From NCBI GenBank assembly GCA_041488155.1, contig JBGPOS010000040.1, positions 1 through 34,919 on the forward strand: a DNA stretch of 34,919 bases, read 5' to 3'. Of the stretch, positions 7,371 to 15,046 are shown piece after piece. The position numbers and the translations under genes were made by a program. The stretch comes from JBGPOS01 sp041488155 (GTDB taxonomy: Bacteria; Chloroflexota; Dehalococcoidia; Tepidiformales; Tepidiformaceae). Each line of letters begins with the position of its first letter. Position 1 is the first letter of the stretch. The notes under the pieces are model-generated. The model worked only from the letters and a program-made list of their open reading frames with translations. It did not search any database and had not been told where the DNA came from.

Positions 7371-8595
7371 GATTCGCCCGCCCGCTTTCACTCGCACGGT
7401 CCGCTTCCGGCTGACAGTCTGGTATTCGAGCCTGCTGCTGGTGTTTGGGATCGCGTTCGTCGTGGCCTTGAACCTGGCTGCGCGCCTCGATCAGCCCGAC
7501 CTGGTCGTGCTCGAGGGTGTGCGGATCAACGACGTGGAATGGCAACCCGTCCGAAACGGGCCCGGCGGCGCAATCAACGGTTTCCAACAGGTGATTACGC
7601 CGGGAATCATCCTGAAAGAGGCACAGGACCAGATCTACTCGGGCAACCTCGATCGGCTCCGCACCTGGTCCCTGGTCGCGGTCGTGGGGCTGGCACTAGC
7701 GTCGGGGTTGGGCGGATACATGCTTTCCGGGATGATGCTGCGGCCAGTGCGCGACATGACCGAAGCGGCCTCGGAGATCAGCGCGACGAACCTCCGGCGG
7801 CGCATCAATCACCAGGGCCCTGACGACGAGCTCAAGGCCCTGGCGAACACCTTCGACTCCATGATCGACCGCCTGGAGAGTTCGTTCGAACAGCAGCGGC
7901 AGTTCGTCCAGGACGCGTCGCACGAGTTGCGCACGCCTTTGACTGCCATCCTCACGAACATCGAAGTAACGGAAATGGACCCGGACGTCACGCCCGAGGA
8001 GTACCGGACGCTGCTCGAAACCGTGAAAAGCCAGACGGAGCGACTCACCAGGCTGAGCGAAGACCTCCTCCTCCTGACCACCAACGATGGCGAGCGGCCC
8101 GCGCTGGAGCCAGTCAACGTGGGGCACGTTGTGCGCGAGGTGGTGCGCCAGCTGGGTACGCTCGCCGGCGCCCGGCGTGTGAGACTCGACGTCGAGGCCG
8201 GTCCAGAAGTGGAGGCGACGGCGAACGGAGACCACCTGTATCGCTGCGTGTTCAACCTGGTGGACAACGCGATCAAGTATTCGGGCCACGGCGCCACGGT
8301 CATCATTCGGTCGGGCCTGGAAGGCGCGTGGGCCGTGCTAAGCGTGACGGATTCCGGGCCTGGGATCGCGCAGCCGGAGATCTCCAGGGTCTTCGATCGC
8401 TTCTACCGGGTGGACAAGGCACGTAGCCGGCGGGATGGCGGAATCGGTCTGGGACTGGCAATAGTCAAGGAGCTGGTCGAGGGGATGGGAGGGTCCGTTG
8501 AGGTCTACTCAATGGTGGGCTTTGGCTCAACGTTCACCTTGCGGCTCCCGGGCGGGACGCTGGTGGCGCTGCCGGAACCGGCAGGCGTGGCCTAG
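7336..8595 (+). CDS. Sensor histidine kinase
   Basis: A membrane sensor kinase of up to 419 residues. It has a first membrane helix (about 27-48), a short extracytoplasmic loop (about 49-107, no recognised sensor domain) and a second helix (about 110-132). A HAMP linker (about 133-185), HisKA with phospho-acceptor His196 in DASHELRTPLTA, and an ATPase domain follow. The ATPase domain shows an N box around CVFNLVDNAIKYS (304-316), G1 DSGPGI (339-344) and G2 GGIGLGLAI (368-376). The only usual in-frame start before the first helix is TTG at 7336, inside the response regulator gene. A start near 7372 on the rare codon ATT after GGGGAAGG is conceivable. The start is therefore less certain than the function. 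It should phosphorylate the regulator at 6708. Confidence 0.93.
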   Translation: MRPSGGRDTSSRIRPPAFTRTVRFRLTVWYSSLLLVFGIAFVVALNLAARLDQPDLVVLEGVRINDVEWQPVRNGPGGAINGFQQVITPGIILKEAQDQIYSGNLDRLRTWSLVAVVGLALASGLGGYMLSGMMLRPVRDMTEAASEISATNLRRRINHQGPDDELKALANTFDSMIDRLESSFEQQRQFVQDASHELRTPLTAILTNIEVTEMDPDVTPEEYRTLLETVKSQTERLTRLSEDLLLLTTNDGERPALEPVNVGHVVREVVRQLGTLAGARRVRLDVEAGPEVEATANGDHLYRCVFNLVDNAIKYSGHGATVIIRSGLEGAWAVLSVTDSGPGIAQPEISRVFDRFYRVDKARSRRDGGIGLGLAIVKELVEGMGGSVEVYSMVGFGSTFTLRLPGGTLVALPEPAGVA

Positions 8596-8616
8596 TCCAG
8601 TGCGGCCCGCAACGTC

Positions 8617-8645
8617 TTGACCCCCGCCAGCCCGGCACGTACGTT
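8617..8645 (+). promoter_or_regulatory. Likely promoter of dxs
   Basis: TTGACC (8617-8622) and TACGTT (8640-8645) are separated by exactly 17 bases, about 100 bases upstream of the dxs start. The -35 matches the sigma-70 consensus at five of six positions; the -10 is moderate. It lies past the end of the kinase gene, so dxs can be transcribed independently of the two-component system. Confidence 0.45.
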
Positions 8646-8744
8646 GCGTTTGCGGCCGGGCCTGGCAGTCGAGTCCGTAAGCTGCCGCACTGCGAGTTCG
8701 CCGGCACTGTGGCCTACTGATCCGTAGCCCTCAGGAGTTCTCTT

Positions 8745-10679
8745 TTGACCCCTCTGCTCGACCGCATCGATCAACCCGCCGACCTTCGTGGCCTCTCGTT
8801 CGAACAGCTCCAACAACTGGCTGGCGAGATACGGGAGTTCCTCGTCGACACGGTGCATTGCATCGGCGACGGTGGCCACTTGGCGTCGAACCTCGGTGTG
8901 GTCGAACTCTCGATCGTGCTCCACCGGCTCTTTGACACGCCACGGGACAAGATCGTCTGGGACGTAAGCCACCAGGTTTATGTCCACAAGATTCTGACTG
9001 GCCGCAAAGCCCGGATGTCGACCATCCGCCAGTACCAGGGCCTGTCAGGCTTCGCGGATCGCAACGAGAGCGAACACGACCCCTTCGGGGCCGGACATGC
9101 CGGCACGGCAATCTCAGCCGCGATGGGGATGGCCGTGGGCCGGGACTTGAAGGGCGAAGACTTCGATGTGGTGGCGGTGGTCGGCGACGGGGCGATGACA
9201 GCGGGTATGGCCTTCGAGGCGATGAACCACGCGGGACACCTTGCGCAGAACCTGATCGTCATTCTGAACGACAACGCGATGTCGATTTCGCCGAACGTCG
9301 GTGCCTTGAGCCGAAACGTGAACAAACTTCGCGTCGACCCCCTGTATCGCACGATGAAGCGCGACATTGGCAACGTGGTCGAGCATCTCCCTCTTGGCAA
9401 ACAGGTGTGGGAGGGGGCCAAGCGCGTGAAGTCGAGCATGCGAGATCTGCTCGTACCGGCGAGCTTCTGGGAGCAGTTTGGCTTCGAGTACTACGGGCCG
9501 GTCGATGGGCATGACATGCACGAGCTCGAGTCGACGCTAGCGGCGATAAAGAAGGTGCGCGGCAAGCCGGTGTTGCTGCACGTCCTCACGGAAAAAGGCC
9601 ACGGCATCCCGGAAGCCGCGGCGGACCCGATAAAGAGCCACAGCGGCACCTATTGGCTGAAGAGCCCCGCCGACCCGTCCGCTCCACCACCTGCACCGAC
9701 GTACAGCCAGGTGTTCGCCCAGGCGACGCAGGAGCTGATTGAGCAAGACCCGCGGGTCGTCGCGGTCACGGCCGCCATGCTCGAAGGGACGGGGCTCGCG
9801 CCGGTGCACAAGAAGCATCCCGACCGGGTGTTCGACGTCGCCATCGCCGAGCAGCACGCCGTGACGTTCGCCGCCGGGCTGGCAACCCAGGGCATTCGGC
9901 CGATTGCCGCGATTTACTCCACCTTCCTCCAGCGGGGTTTCGACTCGGTCGTCCACGACGTCGTTGTCCAGAACCTGCCGGTGGTGTTCGCACTGGACCG
10001 GGCGGGATTCGTCGGGGACGACGGCAAGACCCACCAGGGTTTTATCGATACCAGCTACCTGCGTTGCCTTCCGAACATGGTCGTCAGCGCGCCCAAGGAC
10101 GAGCGCGAGCTTCGCGACCTGCTCTATACCGGCGTGCAGCACAGCGGTCCGTTTTCGCTGCGTTTTCCCCGAGGCTCCGGACCGGGTGCGCCGACGAACC
10201 TGCCGATGCAGCGCATCCCGATCGGCAGGGCAGAGATCCTGCGCGAAGGCGCGGACGTGACGCTCGTGGGCTTTGGAGCCCCGGTGATGGAGTGCGTCAA
10301 GGCTGCGGATATCCTGGCCGAGGCAGGGATCTCGGCGACCGTCGTCAATGCTCGCTTCGCCAAGCCCATCGACGCCGAACTACTTGTGCGGCTCGCCCGC
10401 GAGACCGGCGGCATCATCACCGCCGAAGAGAACGTGCGAGCGGGTGGCTTTGGCGATGCGGTGCTCGAAGTTCTCGCAGACAACCGGCTCGCCGACCGCT
10501 GTCTGCTCAACCTCACGATGCCAGACTCCATCGTCGACCACGGGCCGCAGAAGACGTTCCGCGCTCTCTCGTCGCTAGACGCTGCGGGAATAGCGGCACG
10601 GACGGTCGAAGTGCTGGCTGCCCGTCGCGCGCTGGCTGAGGACGGACGAGCCCAGCTCGGCTCCCTGACGCCGGCCTGA
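8745..10679 (+). CDS. dxs: 1-deoxy-D-xylulose-5-phosphate synthase
   Basis: This enzyme condenses pyruvate and glyceraldehyde 3-phosphate with thiamine diphosphate to make DXP, the first step of the MEP isoprenoid route and a precursor of thiamine and pyridoxal. The 644 residues match the family length. HLASNLGVVE (His45) and the cofactor motif GDG (147-149) to NDN (175-177) are present. The transketolase central domain carries Glu369 in IAEQHAVTFAAG and the loop LDRAGFVGDDGKTHQG, and the C-terminal transketolase domain is complete. The start is TTG, supported by AGGAG seven bases upstream. The polyprenyl synthase gene begins 7 bases after the stop, so both likely share a transcript. Confidence 0.96.
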   Translation: MTPLLDRIDQPADLRGLSFEQLQQLAGEIREFLVDTVHCIGDGGHLASNLGVVELSIVLHRLFDTPRDKIVWDVSHQVYVHKILTGRKARMSTIRQYQGLSGFADRNESEHDPFGAGHAGTAISAAMGMAVGRDLKGEDFDVVAVVGDGAMTAGMAFEAMNHAGHLAQNLIVILNDNAMSISPNVGALSRNVNKLRVDPLYRTMKRDIGNVVEHLPLGKQVWEGAKRVKSSMRDLLVPASFWEQFGFEYYGPVDGHDMHELESTLAAIKKVRGKPVLLHVLTEKGHGIPEAAADPIKSHSGTYWLKSPADPSAPPPAPTYSQVFAQATQELIEQDPRVVAVTAAMLEGTGLAPVHKKHPDRVFDVAIAEQHAVTFAAGLATQGIRPIAAIYSTFLQRGFDSVVHDVVVQNLPVVFALDRAGFVGDDGKTHQGFIDTSYLRCLPNMVVSAPKDERELRDLLYTGVQHSGPFSLRFPRGSGPGAPTNLPMQRIPIGRAEILREGADVTLVGFGAPVMECVKAADILAEAGISATVVNARFAKPIDAELLVRLARETGGIITAEENVRAGGFGDAVLEVLADNRLADRCLLNLTMPDSIVDHGPQKTFRALSSLDAAGIAARTVEVLAARRALAEDGRAQLGSLTPA

Positions 10680-10686
10680 GGCGGCC

Positions 10687-11706
10687 ATGCCCACGCTAGG
10701 CGGCGGTGTCCCTGCGGTACTGTCTCGGCACGGCGGCGCGCTTGAGCGGGCTCTCCTGGAAGCAGTAGGCGACGGTCCAGGCCCGCTGCCAACGGCAGCT
10801 CGTTATGTCATGGGGTGGGAAGACGAGCGCGGCCGGCCAGCCAGTGTGGGTGGGAAACGCATCCGGCCGGGCCTCTGCCTGTTTGCAGCAGAGGTGCTCG
10901 GCGGGACAGCCGTACAGGCGATGCCCGGCGCCGTGGCCGTAGAGCTGGTGCACAATTTCTCCCTGGTGCACGACGAAGTCCAGGATCACGATGCTGAGCG
11001 CCACCACAGGCCGACCATCTGGGCGCTGATGGGCGAGGGCCAGGCGATCAACGTGGGCGACTACCTGTTCAGCCGCGCGATCCACGCCCTGGCCTCGGGG
11101 GCCGGGCCAGTCGATCGGCGCATGCAGGCGCTGGCAACTTTGAACGAGGCGATCTGCAAGATGATCGCGGGCCAGTGGGAGGACATCGCCTTCGAGTCGC
11201 GCGACCAGGTCAGCGTAGACGAGTATCTGGGGATGTCGGGAGGGAAGACGGGCGCCCTGTTGGGAGCGCCGCTCGAAATGGGCGCCATCCTTGCCGGGGC
11301 TCCTGCTGGGGTGGCGGCGACGCTCGGCCGCTGGGGCGCGGAACTTGGCCTCGCCTTCCAGGCCCGCGACGACTACCTCGGGATCTGGGGCGACCCCGGC
11401 CTCACCGGAAAGTCGAACACAAACGACATCGCGCGGCGGAAGAAGACCCTCCCGGTGGTCCACGCGATGGCGGACGAGCGAGCGGCGGCGGTGGTTCGTC
11501 GCGCATACGCAGGCGCCGGGGAGGTTGAGGACATCCGGGGAGTCGTCAGAGCGCTGGAGGCGGCCGGGGCCGACGAGCTCTGCCGCCAACAAGCGCGGAA
11601 GCACGCCGACGAGGCGGACAGGCTTCTTGCTGCCCTGCAACTGCCTCATGGCTCGCGAGACGACTTCCGCGAGGTCGCCGAGTACTTCATCGACCGAAGC
11701 TTCTAG
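10687..11706 (+). CDS. Polyprenyl (isoprenyl) diphosphate synthase
   Basis: A 339-residue trans-isoprenyl diphosphate synthase that adds isopentenyl diphosphate to an allylic primer. Substrate-binding GGKRIRPGL is at about residues 55-63. The first aspartate-rich motif is DEVQD (96-100) and the second is DDYLGIWGD (228-236). GKSNTNDIARRKKTLPVV follows, as in the family. The second acidic residue of the first motif is Glu instead of Asp. Small side chains before that motif (FSLVH) would allow a longer product than farnesyl, but chain length cannot be set from sequence alone. Coupling to dxs points to quinone side-chain, undecaprenyl or carotenoid supply. The stop codon overlaps the stop of the convergent acyltransferase gene in a CTAG palindrome. 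Confidence 0.92.
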   Translation: MPTLGGGVPAVLSRHGGALERALLEAVGDGPGPLPTAARYVMGWEDERGRPASVGGKRIRPGLCLFAAEVLGGTAVQAMPGAVAVELVHNFSLVHDEVQDHDAERHHRPTIWALMGEGQAINVGDYLFSRAIHALASGAGPVDRRMQALATLNEAICKMIAGQWEDIAFESRDQVSVDEYLGMSGGKTGALLGAPLEMGAILAGAPAGVAATLGRWGAELGLAFQARDDYLGIWGDPGLTGKSNTNDIARRKKTLPVVHAMADERAAAVVRRAYAGAGEVEDIRGVVRALEAAGADELCRQQARKHADEADRLLAALQLPHGSRDDFREVAEYFIDRSF

Positions 11707-12281
11707 CCGCGGTCACTCCGGGCTGGTCCGAGCGGTCGCTCGTGCGGTATGGCGTGGGCCGGGACGCCGACAGCGGTGCTGTTCGCCGGCACATCGGTCA
11801 TAACCACCGCGTTGGCCCCGATGCGGGCGTTCTCGCCTATGGTGATCGGGCCCAGGATCTTCGCCCCGGTTCCGATGAAGACGAACCGGCCAATCGTAGG
11901 TCCGACGAGGCTCGCGTCGGGACCGCCGGTGTTGAGGCCGATCGTCACGAACGGCCCGATCGTGCACAGGCCGCCGATCCTGGTGCGCCCGTCAATGACG
12001 ACGTTCCCGTGCGCCAGCAACAGCGCCGGGCCGACAACTGCGCTATCCCCTATCGAGACGGCGGCGACCGCCATCGTTAACCGCCGGCACAAGCCCGGCA
12101 GAAGAGGGACGCGGTTTGAGCGAAGCCAGGCCTGCAGCCGGTAGATGAGCACCACCTGGAGCGTGGGTGAAAGCACCACCGCGGCGGCTTGGGCGGCACC
12201 GGGCCCCCATCGCCGCCGGATGCAGGGGACATCGTGCCAGGTCGCGCCCACGCGAATGTCTTCGACGACGTTTTCGAACAC
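11703..12281 (-). CDS. Hexapeptide-repeat acyltransferase (serine acetyltransferase-like)
   Basis: A 192-residue protein with a helical N-terminal part (about 1-70) and a left-handed beta-helix made of hexapeptide turns (about 75-180, for example VSIGDSAVVG, CTIGPFVTIG, ITIGENARIG and NAVVMTDVP). It resembles CysE-type O-acetyltransferases, with His91 in LLLAHGNVVIDG where CysE has its catalytic histidine. The N-terminal domain is shorter than in true CysE, so serine may not be the acceptor. Maltose or antibiotic acetyltransferase-like functions are alternatives. The start is GTG with only a weak ribosome site. It is the last gene of the minus-strand series that begins with gltB, 70 bases after the CoA-transferase. 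Confidence 0.75.
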   Translation of the reverse strand: MFENVVEDIRVGATWHDVPCIRRRWGPGAAQAAAVVLSPTLQVVLIYRLQAWLRSNRVPLLPGLCRRLTMAVAAVSIGDSAVVGPALLLAHGNVVIDGRTRIGGLCTIGPFVTIGLNTGGPDASLVGPTIGRFVFIGTGAKILGPITIGENARIGANAVVMTDVPANSTAVGVPAHAIPHERPLGPARSDRG

Positions 12282-12351
12282 CGGCTGAACCTACGTCAGG
12301 GGTCGAGATTCCGCAATCGACCGGGGGATCGCCTCGCTGTCGCAGCGGTTC

Positions 12352-13551
12352 CTAAATCACGCCGTTCGCGCGCAGTTCCTCCAGGTCGTCCCGACTGTAT
12401 CCGGCTTCGAGCAGCACCTCCTCGGTGTGCTGTCCGAGCTCGGGCGCGGCGACACCGGGCTCAGCGGGGGTCTCGCTCAGGGCTACCGGGTTGCCGACGA
12501 TGCTCATCGGACCGAATTCCGGATGCTCCACGCGGCGCAGGTATCCGTTGGCATATGCCTGCTCGTACTCGGCGACGGCCCTGTAGTCGTTCACGGGAGC
12601 GAAGCGCTGGTTCTCCTTTCCCAGTCGCTCGACCCACTCGGCGGTGGTTCGTTCGCGGAAGATGGGTTCGAGGGCCTCGAAGATGTTCGTCAGGTTGGCT
12701 CCGAACCCCATCGGTGAACTGAACCGAGGATCCGAGACCAGGCCGGGCCGGTCGAGGGCCCGGAAGAACCCTTCTCGCTCGCGTGGCGACACGCCGGCGA
12801 TGACGAGGTGGCCGTCCATGGTTGCGAAAACGCGGTAGATGGCGGGGATGAAGGCGTGCCCTCGATTGGCGCGTTCCGAGTTCCGGCCGCCCATGAGGTA
12901 GAAGCTCAATTCGCTGGCCTGCAACCAGATCTGCCCGCCCAGCAGCGACCCGTCAACGCGCTGGCCGAGTCCAGTCCGCTCCCGGTGGAAGAGGGCGGTG
13001 AGAACGCCGATAGCTACCGACATGCCGCCGGCGCTATCGGCGATGACGGCCCCGGCCGGTGTTGGGAACTCGCCGTCCTGCCCGGTGGTTCGAATCAGTC
13101 CGCCTGCTGCCTGGCCCACGAGGTCGACACCCTTACGATAGGCGTCGGGGCCCTGCGCGCCGAGCCCCGAGGCGGTCGCGTAGATGAGCCGAGGGTTGAC
13201 CGCCGAGCATACGCCGTAGCCGAGGCCAAGGCGTTCCATGACGCCCGGGGCAAAGCCGCTGATCATCACGTCCGCGGACTGAATCAGCCGCAGGGCGACC
13301 TGGAGCCCCATCGGGTTCGTGAAGTCGAGGCCGACGCTACGTTTGCCGCGATTGCAGGCGAAGAAGTCGGCGCTCCGCGGGTCGTCGTCGCTGATCGGGA
13401 TGAGCCGGGCTGCATCGCCGTAGTCTCTACGCTCCACCTTGACGACGTCGGCGCCGAGATCTGCCAGCATCGCCGCGCACTGCGGCCCCTGCACGATGAT
13501 GGAAAAGTCGAGAACACGGATTCCCGCGAGAGCTCCGGGCATGCGGCGCAT
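12352..13551 (-). CDS. Class III CoA-transferase (CaiB/BaiF family)
   Basis: A family III CoA-transferase of about 399 residues, which moves CoA between carboxylic acids through an enzyme-bound acyl anhydride. The N-terminal LAGIRVLDFS and LGADVVKVER are typical. The catalytic aspartate is present (Asp172 in AGAVIADSAGG), close to Asp169 of formyl-CoA transferase. LGQRVDGSLLGGQIW and the C-terminal APVNDYRAV region are also standard. The ATG at 13551 is preceded by AGGA eight bases upstream; the frame also allows an upstream TTG at 13578. It lies 52 bases downstream of gltD and upstream of the acyltransferase. The acid substrates are unknown; nothing in the neighbourhood names them. Confidence 0.88.
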   Translation of the reverse strand: MRRMPGALAGIRVLDFSIIVQGPQCAAMLADLGADVVKVERRDYGDAARLIPISDDDPRSADFFACNRGKRSVGLDFTNPMGLQVALRLIQSADVMISGFAPGVMERLGLGYGVCSAVNPRLIYATASGLGAQGPDAYRKGVDLVGQAAGGLIRTTGQDGEFPTPAGAVIADSAGGMSVAIGVLTALFHRERTGLGQRVDGSLLGGQIWLQASELSFYLMGGRNSERANRGHAFIPAIYRVFATMDGHLVIAGVSPREREGFFRALDRPGLVSDPRFSSPMGFGANLTNIFEALEPIFRERTTAEWVERLGKENQRFAPVNDYRAVAEYEQAYANGYLRRVEHPEFGPMSIVGNPVALSETPAEPGVAAPELGQHTEEVLLEAGYSRDDLEELRANGVI

Positions 13552-13603
13552 CGTAAAGTCCTGGACGCCCTCGTCCAACCATCCAGTGGAGCTAGAGGGG
13601 CGC

Positions 13604-15046
13604 TTAGAGCGGCGAGGGGAGGAGGCTTTCCCCCATGAGGAACTGGTCGATCCCGCGGGCGGCGGCCCGCCCTTCGGCGATCGCCCAGACGATGAGGGAC
13701 TGCCCTCGGGTCATGTCACCGGCGGTAAAGACCCCCGGGACGCTGGTCATCTTGTCGGCGTCCGCCTTCACGTTGCCCCGGTCGGTCAGTTCGACTCCGA
13801 GCTGTTCGAGCAGGCCGGGCTTCTCAGGGCCGAGGAAGCCCATCGCGAGGAGGAGAAGGTCTACTTCCACTTCGAAATCGGAACCTGGGAGTTCGCGCAT
13901 GACCTGCCGCCCGTTCTCTCGCGTGAACTCGACTCGAACGGCGTGGAGCTTCTTAAGCACGCCGTTCACGCCGGACAGGCTCTTCGTGAGGATGCTGTAG
14001 TCACGGACGCCGCCCTCCTCGTGGGCAGCGGACACGCGGTATATGTTGGGCCAGGCCGGCCACGGGGTTTCCTCGGGGCGTTCGGCCGGCGGGCGGGGCA
14101 GCAGCTCGTACTGAAGGATCTCCGCTGCGTCCTGGCGGATGGCCGTGCCCAGGCAGTCTGCGCCGGTATCACCGCCGCCGAGGATGATGACCCGCTTGCC
14201 GGCCGCGGAGATGAAGGTTGCGTCGGGGATCTCGTCGCCGGCGATCCGGCGATTCTGCATGGGAAGATACTCCATCGCGAAGTAGACGCCCTTGAGATCG
14301 CGGCCAGGGACTTCAAGGTCGCGGGGGTGCGTCGCCCCCCCGGTGAGACAAATCGCGTCGTATTGAGACTGCAACTCTTTGGCGTGAAGGCCGGCGCCCA
14401 CGTTGACCGCGGGGCGGAAGACGACGCCCTCGGCCTCCATCTGGGCGAGACGGCGGTCGATGAGCTGCTTCTGCATTTTGAAGTCCGGGATGCCGTAGCG
14501 AAGCAGGCCGCCGATCCTGTCGTCACGTTCGAAGACAGTGACGGCATGACCTGCGCGGGCCAGCTGCTGCGCGCAGGCAAGGCCGGCGGGTCCCGATCCG
14601 ATGACCGCAACAGACTTCCCGGTGGCACAAGAAGGCGGCTCGGCGACGATCCAGCCTTCCCGGAAGGCGTGTTCGATGATGGTCAGCTCTATTTGCTTGA
14701 TCGTGACGGGATCGCTATTGATACCGAGGACACAGGCTGCTTCGCAGGGCGCCGGGCAGAGGCGTCCGGTGAACTCGGGGAAGTTGTTGGTGGCGTGCAG
14801 TCGCCCAATCGCTTCTCGCCAGCGATCGCGGTACACGAGGTCGTTCCAGTCCGGGATTATGTTGCCCAGCGGACAGCCTTCGTGACAGAACGGTACGCCG
14901 CAGTCCATGCAGCGCGCTGCCTGGTCCCGGAGCTTCTGGTCGGGGTAGTCCTCGTAAACCTCGAGCCAATCGTGGACTCGCTGTTGGATGGGCCGGCGGC
15001 GAGGGAGTTCGCGGCGGAACTCCATAAAGCCAGTAGGTTTAGCCAC
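13604..15046 (-). CDS. gltD: Glutamate synthase (NADPH) small subunit
   Basis: The beta subunit of glutamate synthase takes electrons from NADPH through FAD and iron-sulfur clusters to the large subunit. The 480 residues show two N-terminal cysteine sets: C46-x2-C49-x4-C54-x3-C58 and C97-x3-C101-x3-C105. An FAD-binding GSGPAGLACAQQLARAG, an NAD(P)H-binding ILGGGDTGADCLG and a C-terminal VFTAGDMTRGQSLIVWAI that closes the FAD site follow. The start is GTG at 15046, overlapping the gltB stop by 8 bases with GAGG just upstream, so translation is coupled. An in-frame ATG occurs at codon 8. The order gltB-gltD is the usual one. Confidence 0.95.
   Translation of the reverse strand: MAKPTGFMEFRRELPRRRPIQQRVHDWLEVYEDYPDQKLRDQAARCMDCGVPFCHEGCPLGNIIPDWNDLVYRDRWREAIGRLHATNNFPEFTGRLCPAPCEAACVLGINSDPVTIKQIELTIIEHAFREGWIVAEPPSCATGKSVAVIGSGPAGLACAQQLARAGHAVTVFERDDRIGGLLRYGIPDFKMQKQLIDRRLAQMEAEGVVFRPAVNVGAGLHAKELQSQYDAICLTGGATHPRDLEVPGRDLKGVYFAMEYLPMQNRRIAGDEIPDATFISAAGKRVIILGGGDTGADCLGTAIRQDAAEILQYELLPRPPAERPEETPWPAWPNIYRVSAAHEEGGVRDYSILTKSLSGVNGVLKKLHAVRVEFTRENGRQVMRELPGSDFEVEVDLLLLAMGFLGPEKPGLLEQLGVELTDRGNVKADADKMTSVPGVFTAGDMTRGQSLIVWAIAEGRAAARGIDQFLMGESLLPSPL

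Noticed and set aside
8745..8750. Treating the dxs start as a later ATG
   Set aside because: The TTG at 8745 has AGGAG at a proper distance, and the residues that follow it (LLDRIDQPADLRGLS) are the normal DXS N-terminus.
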